Assembly (NCBI GenBank): GCA_040513115.1
Contig: JBEVDW010000333.1
Coordinates: 1 to 11,335 of the forward strand
Direction of reading: 5' to 3'
Length of the DNA: 11,335 bases
Source of the DNA: DATELY01 sp040513115
GTDB taxonomy: Bacteria; Pseudomonadota; Gammaproteobacteria; Steroidobacterales; Steroidobacteraceae
Of this stretch, positions 1 to 6,741 are shown one piece after another. Position 1 is the stretch's first letter; every line of letters starts with the position of its first letter. Both the position numbers and the translations under genes were made by a program. The notes below the pieces were generated by a model. That model was given only the letters and a program-made list of their open reading frames with translations, was not told the DNA's origin and made no database searches.

Positions 1-402
1 CGCTTCGCCGAGATAGTCCTCAGCGGTCTTCTTCATCTTCTGGAGCACGCGGGCGGAGATCTCCGGCGGAGCCATCTTCTTACCCTGGCCCTCGACCCAG
101 GCATCGCCGTTGTCGGCCTTCACGATCTTGTACGGCACCATGCCGATGTCCTTCTGCACGACGGCATCGTCGAACTTGCGGCCGATGAGTCGCTTGATTG
201 CAAAGAGCGTGTTCTGCGGATTGGTGACGGCCTGGCGCTTGGCGGACTGTCCAACGAGCACCTCGCTATCCTTGGTGAATGCGACGATAGACGGGGTCGT
301 GCGATCACCTTCGCTGTTCTCGATCACCCGCGGCTTGCCGCCTTCCATGATCGCGACGCACGAGTTCGTCGTGCCGAGATCGATGCCGATGACTTTACCC
401 AT
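1..402 (-). CDS. dnaK: Chaperone protein DnaK (Hsp70), N-terminal 134 residues, runs off the left edge
   Basis: This is the start of the ATP-dependent cytosolic Hsp70 chaperone, which folds and protects client proteins with DnaJ and the nucleotide-exchange factor GrpE. The visible part covers the first lobe of the ATPase domain. The phosphate-1 loop GIDLGTTNSCVA lies at residues 6-17, followed by the conserved segments VIENSEGDRTTPS and AIKRLIGRKFDD; the window ends at DYLGEA. The ATG at 402 has a strong AGGAG ribosome-binding site seven bases upstream (410-414 on the minus strand). The gene follows grpE by 104 bp, and that gap holds its own sigma-32-like promoter, so it can be transcribed with hrcA-grpE or alone. 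The rest of dnaK, and probably dnaJ, lies to the left. Identification is secure. Confidence 0.98.
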   Translation of the reverse strand, partial: MGKVIGIDLGTTNSCVAIMEGGKPRVIENSEGDRTTPSIVAFTKDSEVLVGQSAKRQAVTNPQNTLFAIKRLIGRKFDDAVVQKDIGMVPYKIVKADNGDAWVEGQGKKMAPPEISARVLQKMKKTAEDYLGEA

Positions 403-450
403 GGCCAAACTCCTGAATGAATCTGCAAATAACGAAAAACTTGCGCTGTT

Positions 451-478
451 CTATGCGGTCGGCGCGAGGTGTTTCAAG
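451..478 (-). promoter_or_regulatory. Sigma-32-type heat-shock promoter of dnaK
   Basis: On the minus strand, CTTGAAA (472-478) is followed by a 13-nt spacer and CCGCATAG (451-458). The heat-shock sigma factor RpoH is known to prefer CTTGAAA, 11-15 nt, then CCCCATnT, so the -35 element is perfect and the -10 close. The inferred start would leave a leader of about 40 nt before the dnaK ATG at 402. No CIRCE inverted repeat overlaps it. Functional assignment is inferred from motif match and position. Confidence 0.75.
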
Positions 479-506
479 CGCGTATTGCGGCGAAACCTGC
501 GGCTCA

Positions 507-1040
507 TCAGCTGACCGGCGCCCGAGCGACGATCACCCGCGCCGGACGCAGCAGGCGACCATTCAGCCGATAGCCCTTCTGAACGACTTGCAGCACGTTG
601 TTGGGCGGAACCTCACTCGACTCCTGCATGACCATGGCCTCGTGCAGCTCCGGATTAAACGGCTGGCCGGCAGGATCGATTTCCTCGACCCCGGACTTCT
701 CGAACGCCTTGGCGAGCAGCTTCAAAGTGGCCTCCGAACCTTGGAGGAGACTTTTCGAATCCGTCTGCGGTCCATTGGACAGGGCCAGCTCCAGGCTGTC
801 CTTGACCCCGACCAACTCACCCGCGAAGCGCTCCAGCGCAAACTTGTGCGCCTGCTCGACATCGCGCGCCGCGCGCTTGCGAACGTTCTCCAATTCGGCG
901 AGCGCTCTGTAGTACAAATCCTTGTTCTCCGCGGCCCGCGCCTCTGCCTCGGCGAGAGCCTGCTGCAATCCCTCGGGGTCGACGGGGGGCGCTCCATTCT
1001 GTGCACTGGCTTGCGGCGGCTGTTGTGGCTGTTCACTCAT
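507..1040 (-). CDS. grpE: Nucleotide exchange factor GrpE
   Basis: GrpE is the homodimeric co-chaperone that releases ADP from DnaK. The 177-residue product has a Gln/Pro-rich disordered start, a long charged helix (EGLQQALAEAEARA onward) typical of the dimerisation stalk, and the family C-terminal beta domain with FNPELHEAMVMQ, VLQVVQKGYRLNGRLLRPA and a terminal VIVARAP. The start is uncertain. The frame is open to an ATG at 1124 and also has an ATG at 1073. I chose 1040 (MSEQPQQ) because GGAG lies 11 nt upstream and the product begins like other GrpE proteins. The sigma-32-like promoter at 1134-1161 would start RNA around 1127, which makes the 1124 start unlikely. Its neighbours hrcA and dnaK form the classic heat-shock operon. 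Confidence 0.96.
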   Translation of the reverse strand: MSEQPQQPPQASAQNGAPPVDPEGLQQALAEAEARAAENKDLYYRALAELENVRKRAARDVEQAHKFALERFAGELVGVKDSLELALSNGPQTDSKSLLQGSEATLKLLAKAFEKSGVEEIDPAGQPFNPELHEAMVMQESSEVPPNNVLQVVQKGYRLNGRLLRPARVIVARAPVS

Positions 1041-1102
1041 GCTTTCTGTCACTCCGTAGTTCGCTTCTGTCATCGCACCACCAATGGACAACAGGTGGCC
1101 CT

Positions 1103-1114
1103 GGGCACGTGCCC
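1103..1114. repeat. Perfect 12-bp palindrome in the grpE leader
   Basis: The sequence GGGCACGTGCCC is its own reverse complement. It lies in the hrcA-grpE gap, just downstream of the inferred sigma-32 start and about 63 bp before the chosen grpE ATG. It could be a regulator operator or a short hairpin in the leader RNA. A perfect 12-mer in GC-rich DNA can also arise by chance. No function is assigned. Confidence 0.5.
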
Positions 1115-1133
1115 GCAGAGGCAAAGGCGGCGA

Positions 1134-1161
1134 GTCTGGGGTTTAGCTGCGAGAATTCAAG
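1134..1161 (-). promoter_or_regulatory. Sigma-32-type heat-shock promoter of grpE, inside the hrcA 3' end
   Basis: On the minus strand, CTTGAAT (1155-1161) is followed by a 13-nt spacer and CCCCAGAC (1134-1141). This matches the RpoH consensus (CTTGAAA, spacer, CCCCATnT) with one mismatch in the -35 and a clear CCCCA in the -10. The -35 sits within the last codons of hrcA and the -10 just after its stop. It would let grpE-dnaK be induced by heat without transcribing hrcA. The spacer length equals that of the dnaK promoter. Confidence 0.7.
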
Positions 1162-2204
1162 GCCGCGCCGAGTAGCTTGGCCGTGATATCGACGATCGGG
1201 ATCACGCGCTCGTAGGCCATCCGGGTCGGGCCGATGACGCCCAACACGCCGACAACCTCCTTGTCCAGCGTGTACGGCGCGGTCACCACGCTGCAGTCAT
1301 CCAGGATCGTGTAGCCCGATTCCTGACCGATGAAGATCTGAACTCCGTCCGCTCGCAGGCTTTGATCCAGCAGATGCAGGATGTCGCGCTGCTGCGTAAA
1401 CGCCTCGAAGAGTCGACGCAACTTCTCCACGTTCGAGAGCTCAGCGAACTCCATCAGGTTCGTCTCGCCCGCGATCACGTATTCCCGACGATTGCTGTCT
1501 TGGGTCGGCACCATCACCTGCTGGGCGAGCATCACGGCGTCCAGCATCAGTTGATTCAACGTTTCGCGGGTCTCTTTGAACTGCGTGAGCAGATGTTCGC
1601 GCACGTCCGACAGTTCCTTGCCCCCGAATTCCTGGTTCAAGTAGTTGGAAGCACGGCGCAGCTCTTCGGCGCTGTAGTTCCGTTCCAGCTGCAGGATCCG
1701 GTTCTGCACTTCGCGCCCATTCACGATGAGAATGGCAAGCGCGCGATTGGCGGAGAGCGGTACGAATTCGATCTGCGTCAGTGCGGCATGGCTCTGCCGG
1801 GGAATCGTCACGACGCCGGCCAGACGGGTAACCGAAGACAACATCCGCGACGCCACCCCGACGAGTGCCTTGGGATCATCGGCATGCTGCCCCAGCAGCT
1901 GCTGAATCTCGTTGACCTTGCCGTCGTCCAGCGGCTGGAACTTGAGCAACGTGTCGACGAAGAAGCGGTAGCCCTTGTCGGTCGGAATGCGGCCCGCCGA
2001 GGTGTGCGGCGAGGCGACAAAGCCCAGCTCTTCGAGATCCGACATGACATTGCGGATCGTGGCGGCAGATAGCCGCAGGCCCAGGTCGCGGGACAGCGTG
2101 CGCGAACCCACCGGCTGTCCATCGCGGATGTAGTGCTCGACCAGCAACTTCAGCAGCTGCTGTGCCCGGTCGCTCAGGAGATCTTCGCCTACCTCGGCGC
2201 TCAT
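1143..2204 (-). CDS. hrcA: Heat-inducible transcription repressor HrcA
   Basis: HrcA represses class I heat-shock genes by binding CIRCE inverted repeats (TTAGCACTC-N9-GAGTGCTAA), with GroEL setting its activity. The 353-residue length is normal. The N-terminal winged helix is clear: helix-turn-helix SAATIRNVMSDLEELG at 46-61, then the family signature HTSAGRIPTDKGYRFFVD at 67-84. The C-terminal GAF-like region ends with VGVLGVIGPTRMAYERVIPI and a final helix. The ATG at 2204 has only a weak GAG upstream, but the N-terminus aligns naturally with the family. It heads the hrcA-grpE-dnaK operon and is divergent from nadK across 170 bp. No CIRCE is visible upstream of it or of grpE or dnaK, so its targets are probably elsewhere, groESL being the usual one. 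Confidence 0.97.
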   Translation of the reverse strand: MSAEVGEDLLSDRAQQLLKLLVEHYIRDGQPVGSRTLSRDLGLRLSAATIRNVMSDLEELGFVASPHTSAGRIPTDKGYRFFVDTLLKFQPLDDGKVNEIQQLLGQHADDPKALVGVASRMLSSVTRLAGVVTIPRQSHAALTQIEFVPLSANRALAILIVNGREVQNRILQLERNYSAEELRRASNYLNQEFGGKELSDVREHLLTQFKETRETLNQLMLDAVMLAQQVMVPTQDSNRREYVIAGETNLMEFAELSNVEKLRRLFEAFTQQRDILHLLDQSLRADGVQIFIGQESGYTILDDCSVVTAPYTLDKEVVGVLGVIGPTRMAYERVIPIVDITAKLLGAALNSRS

Positions 2205-2255
2205 GCGTCGTCGCTCTACATGTAATTACGGATTCAGGCCGCGAGAGCCAGCTCG

Positions 2256-2283
2256 AAGCTAGCATGGAGCAGTCGGCTGTCAA
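2256..2283 (-). promoter_or_regulatory. Candidate sigma-70 promoter of hrcA
   Basis: On the minus strand a perfect TTGACA (2278-2283) is followed, after 16 nt, by TAGCTT (2256-2261), a poor -10 that matches TATAAT at three positions. The leader to the hrcA ATG would be about 45 nt. The -35 reads CTTGACA in full, but no CCCCAT-like -10 stands at sigma-32 spacing. Weak evidence. Confidence 0.4.
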
Positions 2284-2308
2284 GCGTTACGCCAGCATAC
2301 AGTCGAAC

Positions 2309-2323
2309 GCTCGCCGTGCGAGC
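2309..2323. repeat. Short perfect hairpin in the hrcA-nadK divergent region
   Basis: GCTCGC and GCGAGC are perfect inverted arms separated by three bases (CGT), with no T-run on either side. It lies between the divergent hrcA and nadK starts, 52 bp before the nadK ATG. It could be an operator or a leader hairpin of nadK. Nothing else identifiable is seen in this 170-bp region except the hrcA promoter candidate. Confidence 0.4.
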
Positions 2324-2374
2324 CCGCCTTCGCTAATGTGTCGTCCGGCATTCGACACTCCAAGACTGCAACTT

Positions 2375-3283
2375 ATGTCCGCCCATTCGCCGCGCTTCCA
2401 ACACGTTGCTCTCGTCGGACGAGGCGAGGATGCGCGCGTCGCGCAAACGCTACGCGTGATCGCAGGCCACCTGGTCCAGCAAGGCTGCAGCATTCTCGTT
2501 CAGCAGAGCTTGAATCTCGAGTTCGCCGTCGCCGTCGCCGCTCTCGATGACTCAGCCCTGATGGAGCGTGCGCAGCTGATCGTGGCCGTCGGCGGCGATG
2601 GCACGATGTTGCATGCAGCACGCACGGCGGCGCCCGCCCATATCCCCCTCTTGGGGGTCAATCATGGCCGCCTGGGGTTCCTTGCCGATATCGGGCCACA
2701 TGAAGTGCTGGGTCGCCTGGATGAGGTCCTGGCAGGCCGCTACATCGAAGAGCGGCGCGGAATGATTCGGGCCTCGATCGAAGGACCGGCGCAAACAGCC
2801 AGCTGCGAGGCACTGAACGATGTCACCCTGCAAAAGTGGCAGACGGGCCGCATGCTCGACTTCGAGACCTACATCGACGGTCGCTATGTGAATTCGCACT
2901 TCGGTGACGGCCTGATCGTGGCCACCGCCACCGGCTCCACGGCCTATGCGCTGTCGTGTGGGGGACCGATCATGCATCCGACCCTCGACGCCTGGGTGCT
3001 CGCACCCGTTTGCCCGCATACGCTGTCGGATCGACCCATCGTGATCCGGGATACGTCGGTCGTCGAAATCCGCCTGTTCGCCCGCCCGGACTGCCAAGCA
3101 CAGGTAACTTGCGATGGCGTGCCGATGGGCGAATTGACGGAGGAAGACCGCCTCGTGGTCCGCCACGCCGACACCTACCTCACTCTTCTTCACCCGGAAG
3201 ACCACAGCTACTTCCGCGTCCTACGCTCGAAGCTGCGCTGGGGTCGTGGGGATCGAGCGCGCGACACGGACACGGAGCGCTAG
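2375..3283 (+). CDS. nadK: NAD kinase
   Basis: NAD kinase phosphorylates NAD to NADP in the cytosol, the only de novo source of NADP. The 302-residue product has the GGDGTML motif at 73-79, with the catalytic Asp at 75. The nucleotide-binding NE/D motif is present as ND (148-149, in ALNDVTL). The ATATGSTAYALSCGGP block lies at 183-198, followed by the HTLSDRPIVI segment typical of the family. The length matches E. coli NadK. The frame is open upstream to 2162, but that extension overlaps hrcA antisense and looks non-coding. MSAHSPRF at 2375 is the natural start, although its ribosome-binding site is weak. The stop directly abuts the recN ATG, so the two are surely co-transcribed, as they are neighbours in E. 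coli. Confidence 0.97.
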   Translation: MSAHSPRFQHVALVGRGEDARVAQTLRVIAGHLVQQGCSILVQQSLNLEFAVAVAALDDSALMERAQLIVAVGGDGTMLHAARTAAPAHIPLLGVNHGRLGFLADIGPHEVLGRLDEVLAGRYIEERRGMIRASIEGPAQTASCEALNDVTLQKWQTGRMLDFETYIDGRYVNSHFGDGLIVATATGSTAYALSCGGPIMHPTLDAWVLAPVCPHTLSDRPIVIRDTSVVEIRLFARPDCQAQVTCDGVPMGELTEEDRLVVRHADTYLTLLHPEDHSYFRVLRSKLRWGRGDRARDTDTER

Positions 3284-4990
3284 ATGCTGACGCACTTGCA
3301 GATTCGCGACTTCGCCATCATCGATCAATTGGAGCTGGAGCTTGGGGTGGGCATGACGGCACTCACGGGTGAGACGGGTGCCGGCAAATCCATTTGCGTC
3401 GATGCGTTGCTGCTCGTCACGGGTGCGAGAGCAGGATCGGAAGTGATCCGGCAAGCGTGTGAGCGTGCTGAGATCAGCGCCGTGTTCACGGTCGCTGGCA
3501 ACAAACCAGCCCTGGAGTGGCTGCGTCAGCAAGAGATCGAGCACGACGGCGACTGCACCTTGCGGCGCGTGCTCACGGCCGATGGACGCTCGCGTGCCTG
3601 GATCAACGGGCAATCGATGCCGGTGCAGTCCTTGCGTCAACTCGGTGAGACGTTGCTCGATGTGCACGGGCAAATGGAATACCAATCGCTCATGCGCCGC
3701 GCCGCGCAACGCGAGCTACTGGATCGTCATGGCAAACACGATGACCTTGTGACAAGCGCGAGCGCTGCCTGGCGCGGCGTGGCGGATCTGCGCAGTCAGC
3801 GCGATCAGGCACAGGCGAATTCACAGGATCGCGCGGCGCGACTCGAGCTGCTCGAATATCACGTTCGTGAGCTCGAGGCTCTGGATCTCAAAGCGGGAGA
3901 ATTCGATGGGCTGTCCGCCGAGCGGCTGCGCTTGTCGCAGAGCGGGCGCCTGGCAAACGGTTTGCGCGAAATCATCACCGTGCTGCGCGAAGCCGAAGAC
4001 ATCAACGTCGAGCGCGCGCTGTCTCGCGCGCTGAACACGGCTCGCAGCCTGGCCGCGATCGATCCGCAGTTGGCGCAGCTCTCCAAGCTGGCCGAAGAGG
4101 CGTTCATCACGGCGCGCGAAGCCGCGGACGAAGCTTCCCACCGGGAGTCGGCCCTCGAAGCCGATCCCTCGCGACAAGAGTGGGTGGAGAGCCGTCTCGC
4201 CGCCATCGAAGGTCTCGCGCGCAAACATCGGATCGAAGCCGCCGACGTGGCAGATTTACTCGGAGCGCTCAAGCAGGAGCTCACAAAGCTGCAATCGCTC
4301 GAACAGGACGCTGGCGAGCTCGACGCTCGGATCGAAGCCGCTGAGCGTGCATTCAAGACGGTTTGCACACGACTCACCCAAGCCCGCCTGGCCACCGCGA
4401 AGACACTCAGCGAGCGCGTGACGGCCCTGATGCAGCAGCTCGGCATGGGCGGCGGCCGTTTCGTCGTCCAGGTCGCCGCGCTCGATGCTGCGGACGCCGG
4501 CCAACAGGGTGCCGACGATATCGAGTTCCTGGTGACCACCAATGCAGGCCAGGCGCCGAAGCCGCTGGCCAAAGTGGCCTCGGGCGGCGAGTTATCGCGT
4601 ATCAGCCTGGCCATCCAGGTGGCCGCTGTGGAGGTCGATGTTCTGCCGGTGCTCGTATTCGACGAGGTGGATGCCGGAGTCGGCGGCGCGGTCGCCGAGA
4701 TCGTCGGCCATCAACTACGCACGTTGGGGGAGCGAGCGCAGGTGCTCTGCGTGACTCATTTGCCGCAGGTCGCCAGCCAGGCGCACGCGCAGATTCGCGC
4801 GACGAAGCTCAGCGATGGTCACACCACCCGCACGTCCCTGCATCGGTTGAACGCGCAAGAACGCGTCGAGGAAATTGCGCGCATGCTGGGCGGGCGCGAG
4901 ATCACCGACAAAGCCCGCGCTCACGCGGCCGAGATGCTGGCGGTGCCGCAAAGCAAACCCAAGAAGCGCGCTCGGTCGGTCAGGATCTGA
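3284..4990 (+). CDS. recN: DNA repair protein RecN
   Basis: RecN is an SMC-like ATPase that helps recombinational repair of double-strand breaks and holds sister chromatids together. The 568-residue product (E. coli RecN has 553) has Walker A GETGAGKS at 29-36. A long coiled-coil-prone central region rich in Ala, Glu, Leu and Arg spans about 150-380. The ABC signature SGGELS is at 433-438, and Walker B LVFDEVDAGVGG has D460-E461. A late CVTHLPQVAS segment carries the H-loop histidine. The ATG follows the nadK stop with no gap, and GGAG in the end of nadK serves as ribosome-binding site. No LexA-type site is visible near it, unlike the SOS-controlled recN of E. coli. The 3' end overlaps convergent fur by 11 bp, so no terminator fits between them. 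Confidence 0.98.
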   Translation: MLTHLQIRDFAIIDQLELELGVGMTALTGETGAGKSICVDALLLVTGARAGSEVIRQACERAEISAVFTVAGNKPALEWLRQQEIEHDGDCTLRRVLTADGRSRAWINGQSMPVQSLRQLGETLLDVHGQMEYQSLMRRAAQRELLDRHGKHDDLVTSASAAWRGVADLRSQRDQAQANSQDRAARLELLEYHVRELEALDLKAGEFDGLSAERLRLSQSGRLANGLREIITVLREAEDINVERALSRALNTARSLAAIDPQLAQLSKLAEEAFITAREAADEASHRESALEADPSRQEWVESRLAAIEGLARKHRIEAADVADLLGALKQELTKLQSLEQDAGELDARIEAAERAFKTVCTRLTQARLATAKTLSERVTALMQQLGMGGGRFVVQVAALDAADAGQQGADDIEFLVTTNAGQAPKPLAKVASGGELSRISLAIQVAAVEVDVLPVLVFDEVDAGVGGAVAEIVGHQLRTLGERAQVLCVTHLPQVASQAHAQIRATKLSDGHTTRTSLHRLNAQERVEEIARMLGGREITDKARAHAAEMLAVPQSKPKKRARSVRI

Positions 4991-5450
4991 AAGGATTCGT
5001 CTCGTGCGGGCGAATGGGGCGCGCTTTCTTGTCGCGTGACGGACAGTTCGTGCGCTTGCAGTGCCCGTACAGGATCATCGCGTGATCCTTGATCTCGAAC
5101 TGCATGTTGTTGGCGACCACCCGTTGCCGCTCTTCGATGCCGGCATCCATGAACTCTTCCACCTTGCCGCAATCCAGGCACACGATGTGGTCGTGATGCT
5201 GCCCTTCGTTCAACTCGAACACCGCCGTGGCACCTTCGAAATGGTGCCGCGTGACCAGCCCCGCCGCTTCGAACTGGGTCAGAACCCGATACACCGTCGC
5301 AAGTCCGATGTCCTCATGCGATTCGAGCAGATGCTTGTAGATGTCCTCGGCACTCATGTGCCGCGGCATGGCAGTGCCCAGAATTTCGAGAATCTTGAGG
5401 CGCGGTAACGTGACCTTCAGTCCCGCTTTGCGCAAATCGCTGGTTTCCAT
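4980..5450 (-). CDS. fur: Ferric uptake regulator Fur
   Basis: Fur is the iron-responsive repressor of siderophore and iron-uptake genes and acts as a dimer with Fe2+. The 156-residue product has the N-terminal winged helix with recognition helix around LATVYRVL (50-57), metal ligands in the HHDH segment (85-88), a CLDC zinc-type pair (91 and 94) and a second Cys pair (131 and 136). This is Fur rather than Zur or PerR by overall resemblance to gammaproteobacterial Fur. The ATG at 5450 has AGAGG five bases upstream; the frame extends to 5480 but that start lacks a good site. Fur converges on recN with an 11-bp overlap and is divergent from bamE, the arrangement known from pseudomonads. No clear Fur box is seen before it. 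Confidence 0.97.
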   Translation of the reverse strand: METSDLRKAGLKVTLPRLKILEILGTAMPRHMSAEDIYKHLLESHEDIGLATVYRVLTQFEAAGLVTRHHFEGATAVFELNEGQHHDHIVCLDCGKVEEFMDAGIEERQRVVANNMQFEIKDHAMILYGHCKRTNCPSRDKKARPIRPHETNPFRS

Positions 5451-5479
5451 GGCTGCCTCTACCCGGCGCTGATCGTGCA

Positions 5480-5508
5480 CTGCCGTTGCAGCGCCTTTTC
5501 AGTATCAT
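5480..5508 (+). promoter_or_regulatory. Possible sigma-70 promoter of bamE
   Basis: TATCAT (5503-5508) is a five-of-six match to the -10 consensus. At 17 nt upstream stands CTGCCG, a poor -35 with three matches. The inferred leader would be about 40 nt. It lies in the 105-bp fur-bamE gap, where a promoter is required. No sigma-E-like element is seen. Low confidence. Confidence 0.28.
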
Positions 5509-5555
5509 GCCCGGAAGCGCGCACCCTTGAAACACTCGGACACCCACCGCCTGCA

Positions 5556-5921
5556 ATGAAACTCATGACATTCCACCGCCAGAGCTCGCGTCCCTTGCGA
5601 TTCTTGTTGCCGCTCGGGTTGCTGCTCCTGTCCGGCTGCGTGTATCGCATCCCGATCCAGCAGGGCAATTTCCTCGAAGCCAAGGACCTGGACCAGATCA
5701 ACGTCGGCATGACGCGCAGCCAGGTGCGTTACTTGCTCGGCACACCCATGGTGGCGGATTCGTTCAACGATGCCCGCTGGGACTACATCTACTATCTGAA
5801 GCGGGGACGTATCGGGGAGCCGACACGGCGCCAGTTCATCGTGTTCTTCGATGGCGACAAGGTGGAGAAGATGGAACGCTCGGGTCAGTTCCCGACTGCC
5901 GAGGAAAAAAAGGCGAGCTAA
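5556..5921 (+). CDS. bamE: Outer membrane protein assembly factor BamE (SmpA/OmlA lipoprotein)
   Basis: BamE is a small lipoprotein of the BAM complex, which inserts beta-barrel proteins into the outer membrane. The 121-residue precursor has a basic N-terminus, a hydrophobic stretch FLLPLGLLLL and a lipobox LLSGC with lipidation at Cys28. The mature part holds the family fold signature INVGMTRSQVRYLLGTP (48-64), then a conserved DARWDYIYY and FIVFFDGDKV. The start at 5556 (MKLMTF) gives a normal signal peptide; ATG 5565 is also possible, and neither has a strong ribosome-binding site. The frame extends upstream to 5475, into the fur leader, without looking coding. Its stop overlaps the rnfH stop by 4 bp. 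The end contains an in-frame A AAA AAG run (see findings). Confidence 0.96.
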   Translation: MKLMTFHRQSSRPLRFLLPLGLLLLSGCVYRIPIQQGNFLEAKDLDQINVGMTRSQVRYLLGTPMVADSFNDARWDYIYYLKRGRIGEPTRRQFIVFFDGDKVEKMERSGQFPTAEEKKAS

Positions 5922-6226
5922 CGGCGACCGCGCCTCTCACGCTCTTCGGTCGCCCGCCGACGCCGTGCGTCTTTTGGATCGTTGACCAACTCTCGGAGCA
6001 ATTCCACGCGGTCCCCCGCCGCGAGCACGTAGTCGGGCTCGACTTTGCGCCCGAACACTCCCAGGCTCACGGCGGTGCCAGCCAGTTCGGGGAATCGCTG
6101 TATTGCTCGCGACTGTTCCAGTAGCTGCAAGGCCGTCGTACCCGCAGGCACGCGGGCTTTATGGACGAACGCACGTTCCGGCCATGCGCAGACCAGCTGC
6201 ACCTGGATCGAGTCACTTGCCGTCAT
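5918..6226 (-). CDS. rnfH: RnfH family ubiquitin-fold protein
   Basis: This is a 102-residue beta-grasp (ubiquitin-like) protein of the RnfH/YfjF family. Its biochemical role is not settled; the name comes from association with rnf electron-transport genes in some bacteria, and elsewhere it travels with ratA as here. Visible family marks are VQLVCAWPERAF near the N-terminus, SLGVFGRKV (54-62), the GDRVELLREL segment (71-80) and an NDPKDARRRRA tail that ends in a very basic, Arg-rich stretch. The ATG at 6226 lies inside the last codons of ratA, a 14-bp overlap that implies translational coupling. The 3' end overlaps convergent bamE by 4 bp. The longer reading frame to 6412 is antisense-like and is not used. 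Confidence 0.93.
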   Translation of the reverse strand: MTASDSIQVQLVCAWPERAFVHKARVPAGTTALQLLEQSRAIQRFPELAGTAVSLGVFGRKVEPDYVLAAGDRVELLRELVNDPKDARRRRATEERERRGRR

Positions 6227-6650
6227 ACAGCTCGCGCGCGCGCTGCACGAAGGCGTCGACGAGCTGGCTGCAGAGCTTCTCGAAGCTCTTGCCGAGCAGC
6301 ATGTTCGCCAAGGCATGTGTGAATTCGAACTGCATCTGCAAACCCACCTTGGCGCCGCGATCCTGGATCGGAACGAAGGTCCACACACCATGCAGTGTCT
6401 TGAACGGCCCATCGACGAGATCCATCTCGATGCGCTCCGAGGGCGAGAGTGTCACGCGAGTCGTCAGGTGCTCATGGATGCCCGCACGCTGCATCTCCAA
6501 CCGTCCGATGACGTAACCCTCGCCCCGCTCGAGAACCTGGACACTACTCACCCACGGAACGAACTGCGGATAGCGGGCGAAATCCTCTACGAGCGCGAAC
6601 ATTTGTGCAGGCGAATAGGGCACGAGTGCCGTGCGCGTGATCTCACGCAT
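6213..6650 (-). CDS. ratA: RatA family START-like protein (Coq10/polyketide-cyclase fold)
   Basis: This 145-residue single-domain protein belongs to the COQ10-like START superfamily. E. coli RatA was reported to bind 50S subunits and block 70S formation, while Coq10 relatives bind ubiquinone, so the native role in this organism is open. The N-terminal pattern is typical: TALVPYSPAQMFALVEDF, then YPQFVPWV with the conserved Pro-Trp. The central DGPFKTLHGVWTF and a long C-terminal helix with Phe-Val-Arg-Ala follow. The ATG at 6650 was chosen because homology begins there; the frame extends to 6893 through smpB antisense. It is divergent from smpB across 91 bp and overlaps rnfH by 14 bp, as in E. 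coli yfjG-yfjF. Confidence 0.95.
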   Translation of the reverse strand: MREITRTALVPYSPAQMFALVEDFARYPQFVPWVSSVQVLERGEGYVIGRLEMQRAGIHEHLTTRVTLSPSERIEMDLVDGPFKTLHGVWTFVPIQDRGAKVGLQMQFEFTHALANMLLGKSFEKLCSQLVDAFVQRARELYDGK

Positions 6651-6685
6651 GAGCTGACATTCCGCTATGGAGGCGGCGCAGTGTA

Positions 6686-6714
6686 TCGGGATCCGCCGCG
6701 GCGATGCGTAGAAT
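6686..6714 (+). promoter_or_regulatory. Possible sigma-70 promoter of smpB
   Basis: TAGAAT (6709-6714) matches the -10 consensus at five positions. After a 17-nt spacer the -35 candidate TCGGGA (6686-6691) matches at only three. It lies in the 91-bp gap divergent from ratA, with an inferred leader of about 20 nt. Low confidence, mainly on position. Confidence 0.33.
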
Positions 6715-6741
6715 AGCCGCCCGCCCGCCCCACTGACGCTC

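Noticed and set aside
417..1175. Long plus-strand reading frame of 252 codons across grpE
   Set aside because: It is antisense to grpE, which has full family similarity; the plus-strand protein is Arg/Leu-rich without recognisable domains, a typical shadow in GC-rich DNA.
1362..2072. Plus-strand reading frame of 236 codons across hrcA
   Set aside because: It is the antisense shadow of hrcA; the His/Gln/Arg-rich product has no family features.
2278..2304. LexA-type site (CTGT ... ACAG) near the hrcA promoter, which could suggest SOS control of nadK-recN
   Set aside because: The half-sites are 18 nt apart instead of the 8 nt of a LexA box and the interior is not AT-rich.
2162..2374. N-terminal extension of nadK
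   Set aside because: It would overlap the hrcA start region antisense and shows no NAD kinase similarity; homology starts at MSAHSPRF (2375).
3363..3375. GCACTC/GGTGAG resembling half of a CIRCE element
   Set aside because: The spacing is wrong (three bases), the arms do not match the CIRCE consensus, and it lies inside recN over the Walker A codons.
5526..5532. CTTGAAA upstream of bamE, like the sigma-32 -35 element before dnaK
   Set aside because: It is only 24 bp from the bamE ATG and no CCCCAT-like -10 follows at the right spacing.
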